Source of the DNA: Methylomonas sp. ZR1 | GTDB taxonomy: Bacteria; Pseudomonadota; Gammaproteobacteria; Methylococcales; Methylomonadaceae | Assembly (NCBI RefSeq): GCF_013141865.1 | Contig: NZ_RCST01000001.1 | Location: 2,232,001 to 2,296,000 of the forward strand | Reading direction: 5' to 3' | Length of the DNA: 64,000 nucleotides | In this document: piece after piece, positions 7,809-15,796 of the stretch | How positions within the stretch are numbered: the stretch's first letter is position 1 | How the letters are laid out: each line of letters begins with the position of its first letter | Made by a program: the position numbers and the translations under genes | Notes under the pieces: model-generated | Told to the model about the DNA's origin: nothing | What the model saw: only the letters and a program-made list of their open reading frames with translations | Databases searched by the model: none

Positions 7809-10129
7809 GAGCGACGGCGTTTTTTGGCTTTTGGCTTACTTGAGGATTTTTTATCTTTATTCGACTTCGTCGCTTTAGCGCTGGCTTCGGCTTTTTTGCG
7901 GCCCGAAGAGGATTTGGTCTTAGCGATTTTTTTACCTGATTGTAGCAACTCAAAATCGATTTTCTTGTCGTCCAGATTAACCCGCACCACGCGAATTTTC
8001 ACCATATCGCCCAAGCGGTAACGTACGCCGGTACGCTCGCCGTACAACTGATGTTTACTGGCGTCGAAGGCAAAATAATCCTGTACCAGGGAGGCGATAT
8101 GCACCAAGCCTTCCACGTAAATCGATTGCAATTCAACGAAAAAGCCAAAACCAGTCACGGCGGAAATCACGCCGTCGAACTCTTCGCCGATCTTGTCCAT
8201 CATGTATTCGCATTTCAGCCAGCTCACCACATCGCGGGTGGCGTCGTCGGCTCGGCGCTCGTTCGCCGAACAATGCTCACCCAACAACACCATGTCAGGA
8301 TGCGTGTAATAAAAACTATCAACCGACTTACCGGCCAGACAATGCCTGATCGCCCTATGCACCAGCAAATCAGGATAGCGCCGGATCGGCGAAGTAAAGT
8401 GCGCATAGGCATCCAGCGCCAAGCCAAAATGGCCTTTGGTTTCCGGGCTGTAAACGGCTTGCGACATGGAGCGCAGCAAAATCGTCTGAATCAAATGCGC
8501 GTCGGGACGTTCCTTTACCGACTCCAGCAGATGCATGTAATCCAATGGCGTGGGTTGCGCCTTACCACCCAGAAATAAACCCAGTTCGCCTAGAAAGGTT
8601 TTCAGTGCCAGTAATTTTTCCGGGCCGGGGCCATCGTGGATCCGCAGCAGGCGCGGCATTTTTTTCTTGTTCAGAAACTTCGCCGCTGCCGTGTTGGCGG
8701 TAATCATAAATTCTTCGATCAGCTTATGGGCATCGTTGCGCTGCAAAGGCACGATTTCAGCGATTTTGCGCTCCGGCCCAAAGACGATTTTGGTCTCCTG
8801 GGTGTCGAAATCCATCGCCCCGCGCAACTCGCGCTGCTTACGCATCACCTTGTACAAGTCGTACAGAGTCTGTAAATGTGGCAGCAAAGCGGCGTATTTT
8901 TTTGCCAGCTTCTGATCGCCATCCACCAGCATTTTTGCTACGTCGGTATAGGTCAAACGCGCATGGGAGCGCATCACAGCTTCAAAAAACCGGGAACGCA
9001 GGACATTACCTTCTTCGTTGATCAGTAATTCGCAGACCATGCATAAACGATCCACTTCCGGGTTCAACGAACACAAACCGTTAGACAGTATCTCCGGCAG
9101 CATCGGAATGACTTTTTCCGGAAAATATACCGAGGTACTGCGGTTTTTGGCTTCGGCATCCAAGGCTGTATCGACTTTTACGTAATGCGAGACGTCGGCA
9201 ATCGCCACCAACAACTTCCAGCCTTTTGGGGTTTTCTGCGCGTAGACGGCATCGTCGAAATCCCGGGCATCTTCGCCGTCTATGGTGACCAAGGGCAACT
9301 TGCGAATATCTTCCCTGCCCTGCTTGGCGGACTCGGGCACTTGCGGCGTGAGTACCTTGATTTCTTCCAGTAACTGGTCCGGCCACTGATTGGGCAAATC
9401 GTGAGAGCGAATCGCCATTTCGATTTCCATGCCAGGTGCCATATGCGCGCCCAGTACTTCGATGATGCGGCCCAAGGGCTGGCAATGCTGGCTAGGCTGC
9501 TGAATTATCTCTGCGACCACGATCTGGCCTTGTTTGGCATGGCCGACGTCTTCCTTGGCAATCAGTACTTCGTGAGCAATTTTTTTGTTATCCGGCACCA
9601 CATAAGCCACGCGGCCCTCGGTAAAAAACCGACCGACCACTTGATGCGTATTACGTTCACTGATTTCAATCACTGCCGCTTCGCGGCGACCGCGTCTATC
9701 AATGCCGGCCACGCGCGCGATGACTCGGTCGTTGGGCATCAGCGGCTTCATTTCCCGTGGCGACAAAAACAGGTCTTCGCTACCGTCGTCGGGTTTCAAG
9801 AAACCGAAACCTTCCGGATGTCCCAAAACCCGTCCGGCGATTGTGTTACCCCCGGAACCCAGGCAATATTTTTGCCGGCTGTTAAAACTTAACTGGCCGT
9901 CGCGCTCCATGGCTCGCAGCCTGCGGCGCAGCGCCTCCAGGGCATCGGGCGTTTCCAGGGCAAATTGTTGGGCGATTTGTTGGCGGCGTAGCGGCTTGCC
10001 GGCTTCTTGAATAAGCTGGAGGATCAGCTCGCGACTGGGGATGGGATTCTCGTATTTTTCGGCCTCACGCTGGGCGTGCGGATCGACGAGGGCATTAAAA
10101 TCAGATGTCTGATCGGTATTTGCTGTCAT
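7805..10129 (-). CDS. rnr: Ribonuclease R
   Basis: Processive 3'-5' exoribonuclease able to degrade structured RNA and take part in rRNA and mRNA quality control. The 774-aa protein reads in the family order: N-terminal winged-helix region (about 30-95), cold-shock RNA-binding domains (about 95-250), the RNB catalytic domain with ITIDG-like VTIDGEDARDFDDAVYA carrying the metal-binding aspartates (about 280-600), an S1 domain (about 650-735), and a Lys/Ser-rich basic tail (last 40 residues). It is followed by rlmB with a 4-nt overlap. A hairpin lies in its short upstream gap. Confidence 0.95.
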   Translation of the reverse strand: MTANTDQTSDFNALVDPHAQREAEKYENPIPSRELILQLIQEAGKPLRRQQIAQQFALETPDALEALRRRLRAMERDGQLSFNSRQKYCLGSGGNTIAGRVLGHPEGFGFLKPDDGSEDLFLSPREMKPLMPNDRVIARVAGIDRRGRREAAVIEISERNTHQVVGRFFTEGRVAYVVPDNKKIAHEVLIAKEDVGHAKQGQIVVAEIIQQPSQHCQPLGRIIEVLGAHMAPGMEIEMAIRSHDLPNQWPDQLLEEIKVLTPQVPESAKQGREDIRKLPLVTIDGEDARDFDDAVYAQKTPKGWKLLVAIADVSHYVKVDTALDAEAKNRSTSVYFPEKVIPMLPEILSNGLCSLNPEVDRLCMVCELLINEEGNVLRSRFFEAVMRSHARLTYTDVAKMLVDGDQKLAKKYAALLPHLQTLYDLYKVMRKQRELRGAMDFDTQETKIVFGPERKIAEIVPLQRNDAHKLIEEFMITANTAAAKFLNKKKMPRLLRIHDGPGPEKLLALKTFLGELGLFLGGKAQPTPLDYMHLLESVKERPDAHLIQTILLRSMSQAVYSPETKGHFGLALDAYAHFTSPIRRYPDLLVHRAIRHCLAGKSVDSFYYTHPDMVLLGEHCSANERRADDATRDVVSWLKCEYMMDKIGEEFDGVISAVTGFGFFVELQSIYVEGLVHIASLVQDYFAFDASKHQLYGERTGVRYRLGDMVKIRVVRVNLDDKKIDFELLQSGKKIAKTKSSSGRKKAEASAKATKSNKDKKSSSKPKAKKRRRS

Positions 10130-10150
10130 TGAGTCTGTTTGCTGGGTTCT

Positions 10151-10180
10151 GCCGCCTATTCCCTGTGGGAACCGGGCGGC
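10151..10180 (-). promoter_or_regulatory. Hairpin just upstream of rnr
   Basis: In the 62-nt gap between the 530-aa gene and rnr, GCCGCC (10151-10156) pairs with GGCGGC (10175-10180), and inside it TTCCC pairs with GGGAA around the loop TGT. No T-run follows on either strand, so it is not a clear intrinsic terminator; it would sit in the leader of rnr mRNA or be a processing site. Confidence 0.45.
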
Positions 10181-10191
10181 AATCGTCTTTG

Positions 10192-11784
10192 TTATATAAA
10201 ATCATAGCCTTTCTTCTTGTTCTGCGTGGGAACGACGTCGTCCAGAATACGCCGGCATTCGAACTGCCAATAGCCCAAGCCGATATTTCTACGGCCGTTC
10301 AAAATAATGGGAAAATTTTCATGCCCCATGAACATTCGCAATAAATCGCCGTCTTTCAAGCGAAAAGAATCCATGATGATAAAGCTCTTTTCGCCTTCAT
10401 TATCTCTTATGCCATAGATCAAGGCTTTCTTGCGCTCCGCATCGGTATCCGCCTCAAGCGCCTGATAAGCCACCGGGAAAGCTTGCGCGGCGATGACCAT
10501 CACCTCGAATATCAGCTTGGAATCCTGCTTGGGGAGCAGTATTTTGCAAACCACGCCGAGCGAACGTTGTTGCGGCATCGCGTCTATCTTACGAAAACTC
10601 ACCAAGCTGCCGATAGACAACACGCCTTCCTTGTGGAAATTACAGGACAAGGCGCGTTCGGAGTCTGTCTCGGCCCGGATTTCCAGGCCGGTTTCCAAAC
10701 CAGGCCTACCGGTTTCCAATAGATCATAGGTCGTTTCCAAACCAATAGCCACATATCTATCCAGCCTATCGGCAAAATAGACCGTCCCTTGCGGCTCCTT
10801 CCCTTGCCAGCGCTGCATCAGATAGTCGAACAGTTCCGCAGATAGCTTTTGATGATTATTCTTATCGACTTCCAGCGAACTAAAACGCGCCTCCTCCTTG
10901 CTGCACAATTTGTCCGCCTGTTTGATGACTTTACCCAACTTGGTCAGATTCAGGTACAGCATGGCCGAGTCCGACCGGCGATCTGTCTGTGTGCCGCCGA
11001 GCAAAAAAGCCGGCGGCAGGTCTTCGTCCATTAAAATCGCGCATTGCACGGCTTGTTCGGCTACCGGTTTGGTTTCGATTTGCAGAAAATCGCTGATTTT
11101 CTCGAGAAACTCATAAACCAGTTGAAACTCTTTCTGCATCAAGCCGGATGGATAAGCCAAACTTAACAGCAATATTTGTTTATAGCTGTCTTCGACTGAC
11201 GACAGTTTGCTGAATATACCGCCCTGGTCGGCCACCTTGGAGCCCGCCTTATCCAGCTTCACGGCGAGTTTATACAACGAGTGCAAATCGATCCAGATCC
11301 AATCCGGCACCGGATAGCTCATCATGTAATGACTTATCACAATACGGCTCAAACCCCGGATAGTCCGCTGTATCGCCAACGCAGTGGATTTACCCTGCAA
11401 CCAACCGATTTCGCGGCGGGTCAAATCCTTGACCACGCTCCAATAGCCGATGGTAAATTGTCTTTCGATTGCGCAGGCCAAGCCGAAGATTTTTTTTTCG
11501 CTTTCACCCTTTGGGAAACCGAACTTGATTAACCGCGAGCGCAAATAATCGTCGATCAAGTAAAAGCTGTCTCTGAGTAACTCCAACGCATGCAAGCGTT
11601 TCGCCGCCGGCATTTCCACCGAAATTAATTCACCTAACAACTCATAAAACAGCCGCGCCGCCAGACCGGGATTGGCCGTCGGCAGTTCCGCGATCCATTG
11701 CCGTAGCGCATCGTCGGTAAACGACGCCGACAATTGGGGATCATTTTTTTGCTGGGGTATGACCAGAAAAAACGAGTTTTTCAC
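10192..11784 (-). CDS. Conserved protein of unknown function (530 aa)
   Basis: I do not recognise this protein with certainty. It starts with GTG (11784), has no signal peptide or membrane segment, and looks cytosolic. The N-terminal two thirds are mostly helical, with many Leu/Ala/Arg heptad-like stretches. The C-terminal third (about 390-530) reads as beta-rich, with LSIGSLVSFRKID, SLGVVCKILLP and FRLKDGDLLRMFMG. Together with a 107-aa neighbour of the kind often found beside it in beta- and gammaproteobacteria, this resembles proteins with a degenerate PilZ-like C-terminal domain, sometimes labelled molecular chaperone. The c-di-GMP binding residues (RxxxR and D/NxSxxG) are not visible. 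It lies 62 nt upstream of rnr. Confidence 0.7.
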   Translation of the reverse strand: MKNSFFLVIPQQKNDPQLSASFTDDALRQWIAELPTANPGLAARLFYELLGELISVEMPAAKRLHALELLRDSFYLIDDYLRSRLIKFGFPKGESEKKIFGLACAIERQFTIGYWSVVKDLTRREIGWLQGKSTALAIQRTIRGLSRIVISHYMMSYPVPDWIWIDLHSLYKLAVKLDKAGSKVADQGGIFSKLSSVEDSYKQILLLSLAYPSGLMQKEFQLVYEFLEKISDFLQIETKPVAEQAVQCAILMDEDLPPAFLLGGTQTDRRSDSAMLYLNLTKLGKVIKQADKLCSKEEARFSSLEVDKNNHQKLSAELFDYLMQRWQGKEPQGTVYFADRLDRYVAIGLETTYDLLETGRPGLETGLEIRAETDSERALSCNFHKEGVLSIGSLVSFRKIDAMPQQRSLGVVCKILLPKQDSKLIFEVMVIAAQAFPVAYQALEADTDAERKKALIYGIRDNEGEKSFIIMDSFRLKDGDLLRMFMGHENFPIILNGRRNIGLGYWQFECRRILDDVVPTQNKKKGYDFI

Positions 11785-11859
11785 AGAGCATCCATTATTG
11801 ATGAACGTGCTGCGAATCGCTCACTATTCAGGATAACATCCCAATAGGCGACAAAACCA

Positions 11860-11871
11860 ACAGCGCGCTGT
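11860..11871. repeat. 12-bp perfect palindrome
   Basis: ACAGCGCGCTGT is a perfect 12-bp palindrome in the 110-nt gap between the 107-aa and 530-aa genes. It could be a half-site operator or chance; no partner copy was seen nearby. Confidence 0.3.
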
Positions 11872-11894
11872 GTTGCTAAGCCCTCAACCATTGC

Positions 11895-12218
11895 CTAGAA
11901 CAACCCTTCATCGTCTACCATCAAATTTTGCAAGGCATTCACATCCTTTCTGAGTTGCTTCCTTGCCAACAACTTGGTTTGCACGCGCTCAGGAAGCTCG
12001 GTAAAAATCAACACCTGATTGGCTACCAGTAAATCCACCAAGTCGTCTATGACCCTGACCATATCGTTATCGGTAGCTGACAAGGCTTCCCTTGCCTTAT
12101 CACTTGGGACCTGCTGCAAGAATGCCACTACTTCCGGGTGGTCGACATCCAGCCACTCATCGCCGCTGTCGCACAGCTGCACAATTGCCCCCGTCTGATC
12201 TCGGACTACAAACGGCAC
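11895..12218 (-). CDS. Small conserved cytosolic protein (often misnamed tryptophan synthase beta-like)
   Basis: A 107-aa acidic helical protein starting at GTG 12218, with AGGTGACCC directly ahead as ribosome binding site. The opening MPFVVRDQTGAIVQLCD, the DHPEVVAFLQ segment, the MVRVIDDLVDLLVANQVLIFTELP core and the KLLARKQLR tail match a small family that databases often call tryptophan synthase beta chain-like protein; the name has no enzymatic basis because no PLP-binding region is present. Its stop lies about 110 nt ahead of the 530-aa gene, a pairing I recall from other proteobacteria. Function is unknown. Confidence 0.72.
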   Translation of the reverse strand: MPFVVRDQTGAIVQLCDSGDEWLDVDHPEVVAFLQQVPSDKAREALSATDNDMVRVIDDLVDLLVANQVLIFTELPERVQTKLLARKQLRKDVNALQNLMVDDEGLF

Positions 12219-12290
12219 GGGTCACCTACCATCGACATAATAAGCAAAATCCCAGACCTTATCGGTAAGCACCGGCAACGCAAAAACCGA

Positions 12291-12737
12291 TCATCTAGGT
12301 GAGATAGTCAAAGCGCCCAAGGTCACGCCAATGTCTATACCGCGACCCTTGCCGGACAGCGCCAAAGAAATTTCGCCTCGGGTTAACAATTGCCCGTCTA
12401 TCGACTTGGTGGCGCCGGCATGCCCTTCAAAAGCCACAAAGCTGCCGTAAATTTCATTCAGATTTCTAACTTCGGAAAACACCCCTGTCCCCTCGATTTC
12501 CGATTTACCGATGGTAAAACCTATGCTCTTGGACGCCAGTGCAACTTGCGCCCGCTGTCCGTTACTGCAGCTGATATTACCCAGGCCATCGTATTGCTTA
12601 TAAACGAGTGACCAACCGCTCAACTTGTAAGTCATCGTGCAGGATGTTAGCGATTGCGCAGCCGCCGGAGACACGAAAAACAGCCCGCCTAGGCTTAGCG
12701 CCAACAGTGGAATAAATCGAAAAAACTGGGTTGACAT
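12291..12737 (-). CDS. Secreted periplasmic protein of unknown function (148 aa)
   Basis: Not recognised. I choose ATG 12737 (MSTQFFRFIPLLALSLGG) over the upstream ATG at 12749 because a GGAG lies 6 nt before it, while the upstream ATG overlaps that GGAG. A clear signal peptide ends near PAAAQS. The mature part is about 120 aa of beta-rich sequence with two cysteines (SCTMTYKLS and GNISCSNGQ) that could form a disulfide, and it ends in GIDIGVTLGALTISPR, a Gly-rich pattern reminiscent of small secreted domains such as DUF992, though I cannot assign it. It stands alone, about 95 nt after the DUF748 gene. Confidence 0.72.
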   Translation of the reverse strand: MSTQFFRFIPLLALSLGGLFFVSPAAAQSLTSCTMTYKLSGWSLVYKQYDGLGNISCSNGQRAQVALASKSIGFTIGKSEIEGTGVFSEVRNLNEIYGSFVAFEGHAGATKSIDGQLLTRGEISLALSGKGRGIDIGVTLGALTISPR

Positions 12738-12831
12738 TAGAATCTCCATTTTTATAAAACCTTAAATACAAATCGATGCGCCACTATCGCTGCGTAAACG
12801 CCATTATATTACAAACAGTGTAAGCTTCCGT

Positions 12832-15774
12832 TTACTGTGAAACGCTCAACGATAGCACCGATTTAATCCCATCGGCTGTTTCAGCCTGATTCAACTCGGT
12901 CGCCATCAGATACAGCCTATCTTTGCTAATCCCGCCGGGTTCGGCCAGATACTGCGCGATATGATTGGCTCTGGCAATCGCCAGATCGTTAAGGCGCTGC
13001 GGATCGGGTGGAAAAATGCCTTCCAATTTCTGTTGCGCCAACGGGTAAAAATCAGAGTCCGGATTAGCCTTGATCCGCGGCTTGCCTAATAAGGATCTAT
13101 CCATCTCCTGCGGGAAGACTTCGCCAAAAAACTTGGCCAGCAAGCGCTTGTAGTCATCGTCGGATAATTCGATGTATTCGTGCCGAACTTTCTCACCTTT
13201 GTCGCGCAACTCGCCGGACTTCATTTTTTTCAATACATCCTTTACTGCTTCAAAGCGCATCGCCGGCCAATCCAGGTTTTGGTAGGCAATACCTTTGATT
13301 TCCAGGGTCAACTCGGGTTTGCTGAGCAAGGCTTTATTAAGCTGATCCAGTTTGGCGGATTCTTCGACAGCCAATTCAGCACTGCCCGGTGCGAAAGCCA
13401 CCGCGCTAAAATCCTTGTCATCATCGAGCAGCGAACCCAGCGCTTTGAACGGCGACATCGCCACTTTAGAGATCAGATTAACCAACACATCGGCCAGCAA
13501 GGAACCAATACTGAATTTCGGATCTTCCAGACTGCCGGTGATGGGAAAATCCAGATTAATTTTGCCGTCCGCATCTTTCAGCAAGGCAATCGCCAAATGC
13601 AAAGGCAAGGACACCGCATTCGGATTTTCCACATGCTCACCCAAGGTCAACTGATCAATGAGCAATTTATTCTGGACTGCCAACTGCGCCTGCTTGATGG
13701 TGTATCGCAAATCCAACGCCATTTGGCCTTTTTCAATCCGGTAGCCGGCAAACTCAGCCATATAAGGCGTAATCAACGGCAAAGGCATGTTGGTAAAATT
13801 TAGGGCAATGTCCGAATCCCCCGTATCGAATTGATATTTGCCTTTGATACCGACCGAGGCCATCTCATAAACCTTGCCTTTTAAAGCCAACTTGGCCTCG
13901 GCATCTTTGTCCGAGGAAAACCCGCTGACTTCGCCGTTGAGACTGTTCATCGCCGCTACGAACGGTAATATCAAGGAGTAGTCGGAGAAATCCGACTTAC
14001 CCTCTTTCAGTTCGATTTTACCGATACTGACTCGCGGCTCGGTGGATTTGCCGGCCGCCGGTTTTGCAGGAGGTTTAGCTGCCGGCGCTGGTTTTGCGGG
14101 TGTTTGCGGCAGCATTAGATCGTCGATATTGGTTTTACCATCCTTTTTGATATTAAACCGCAGGTAAGGACGGTCAAACATTACCTTGGCGAATTTGAAA
14201 TCCTGTTTCGCCAAATCGATGTCTATTCCCGACACCTCCAGATTGGACCATTTCAAGAAATCCACGTTTTTGAGCTGATCCCGAGTCACCAAACCTTCTA
14301 AATTGGCATCGCCTTGAAACGTGAGTTGCAGTTGCTCGGCCACCGCTAATTGCAGATTACCCTTCCCGCTGAAATCGCCATCCACCAATTCCAGTTTTAA
14401 AAAGGGGTCCAGATAAGATTGGAACACTTTCAGATTAATATCGTGAATATCCAGCGCCCAAGTCCCCGCAAAAGGCTGCAAACTCATCTCGCCGTCCACT
14501 TTCAACCCGCCGGTATTATTGAACTTGCAGCTCAATTGCACCGGCAATTTACCACTGTCCTGGGTGCTAAATTTTTGCACCTTGCCACTCAACTCGCTCA
14601 GTTGCAGTTCCAGCGGCTTCGGCAGACTGAAATCGGTAAAATGAATGTTGTAGTTGTTCAGTGCTAACTCATCCACATTAACCAGCCACGGCTTGCTCTC
14701 CTCCGCAACTGCTGGTGGTACCGATGGTTGAGTGGTGGCTGGAGCTGCGGCATCTCCGGCAAACAAAGCCTGATAATTGACAACACCGTCCGCTTGCAAC
14801 CATGCGCTAATCCCCGCATCGCTGCTGAATACCGCACCAATCTCAACTTGTTGCTGATTAACATCGACATTAATCCCGTTGACGGCCAAGGCCGGTATGC
14901 TGACTAAAGGCTTACCGTGATTGTTCTCGGTGATCTCCAGCTGTTTGATCTCGACATTGCCGTTGCTTAGCTTTGTGAGCATCCCATCCGCTGCTTGGGC
15001 AAGCGTGTAATCGACTTGCAAACCCAGCACGCCGTTGACGATTTCCACCGGCAGGATTTGTTGCAAAAATAATTGCCAGCTTCTGGCCAGACCTATTTTT
15101 TCCAACTGCAACTGACCCTTAGAAGCCAGCGGTGCAATCGAGAAATCGCCATGCCATTGGATAGTGCCGCCCGATTCCAAACCCACACTCAATTCGCCCG
15201 GCGCACTGCTTGCCGCCTGAGTGCTGAATTCGTTGAGTGATAGATTAAGCGGTAACAGGTTTTCCGATAGCACTTGACCGCTGGTAGCATCCTGCCAGCC
15301 TATTCGTCCTTCTGTGATCGCGATTTGATGAACCAACAGCGCCAAGCTTTCGCCATCACTGTCTGTTGTGTCAGGCTGCGACTCTGATTGCTTGGTTTTT
15401 ATATCCGCAAAATTGAATACGCCGTCGGCGCGACGTTCGATATTGACTTGCGGATTATGCAAATCAATGACGTCTAAAACCACACCGCCCAGCTTTGCCG
15501 ACTCGACGGTGTCCAAATCGACAAATAAACGCTCGAAACCCGCCAGATCTTTGCCGTCTTTCGCCGCCAGGGCAAAGCCTTCCAAGGTCAGTGTGAATTT
15601 GAAGGGGTTAAAGCGAATTGCCGAAAGCCGGGCTTGCTGTCCGGTTTCTTCCTGAATTAAAGCCGGCAGTTTTTTTAAGGCCAGGGCCGGCACCAGGTAA
15701 AACCCCAAGAAGGCGTAGATCGCCAAAAGCGCAATAAGCCCCAATCCTGCGATCAAGCCTTTTTTTCGATTCAT
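12832..15774 (-). CDS. DUF748/AsmA-like envelope protein with OmpA-like end
   Basis: Large envelope protein of the DUF748 family, related in design to AsmA/YhdP/TamB bridge proteins linked to lipid transport and outer-membrane integrity; the family role is not firmly known. I start at ATG 15774 (MNRKKGLIAGLGLIAL) rather than the GTG at 15786. A single N-terminal membrane anchor (about 7-29) is followed by a very long repetitive beta-rich periplasmic region, including the AsmA-like segment FNPFKFTLTLEGFALAAKDGKDLAGFERLFVDLD. There is a Pro/Ala-rich linker near residue 550-575, and a C-terminal part (FAPGSAELAVEESAKLDQLNKAL) resembles the start of an OmpA-like domain. It follows the 596-aa lipoprotein gene by about 20 nt, so they form an operon. 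Confidence 0.85.
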   Translation of the reverse strand: MNRKKGLIAGLGLIALLAIYAFLGFYLVPALALKKLPALIQEETGQQARLSAIRFNPFKFTLTLEGFALAAKDGKDLAGFERLFVDLDTVESAKLGGVVLDVIDLHNPQVNIERRADGVFNFADIKTKQSESQPDTTDSDGESLALLVHQIAITEGRIGWQDATSGQVLSENLLPLNLSLNEFSTQAASSAPGELSVGLESGGTIQWHGDFSIAPLASKGQLQLEKIGLARSWQLFLQQILPVEIVNGVLGLQVDYTLAQAADGMLTKLSNGNVEIKQLEITENNHGKPLVSIPALAVNGINVDVNQQQVEIGAVFSSDAGISAWLQADGVVNYQALFAGDAAAPATTQPSVPPAVAEESKPWLVNVDELALNNYNIHFTDFSLPKPLELQLSELSGKVQKFSTQDSGKLPVQLSCKFNNTGGLKVDGEMSLQPFAGTWALDIHDINLKVFQSYLDPFLKLELVDGDFSGKGNLQLAVAEQLQLTFQGDANLEGLVTRDQLKNVDFLKWSNLEVSGIDIDLAKQDFKFAKVMFDRPYLRFNIKKDGKTNIDDLMLPQTPAKPAPAAKPPAKPAAGKSTEPRVSIGKIELKEGKSDFSDYSLILPFVAAMNSLNGEVSGFSSDKDAEAKLALKGKVYEMASVGIKGKYQFDTGDSDIALNFTNMPLPLITPYMAEFAGYRIEKGQMALDLRYTIKQAQLAVQNKLLIDQLTLGEHVENPNAVSLPLHLAIALLKDADGKINLDFPITGSLEDPKFSIGSLLADVLVNLISKVAMSPFKALGSLLDDDKDFSAVAFAPGSAELAVEESAKLDQLNKALLSKPELTLEIKGIAYQNLDWPAMRFEAVKDVLKKMKSGELRDKGEKVRHEYIELSDDDYKRLLAKFFGEVFPQEMDRSLLGKPRIKANPDSDFYPLAQQKLEGIFPPDPQRLNDLAIARANHIAQYLAEPGGISKDRLYLMATELNQAETADGIKSVLSLSVSQ

Positions 15775-15796
15775 TGTCACCACCACACGCTGGGAA

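Noticed and set aside
13180..13803. Plus-strand open frame (207 aa) opposite the DUF748 gene
   Set aside because: Composition is that of an antisense frame (rich in Arg, Gln, His, Phe), and the opposite strand is clearly coding.
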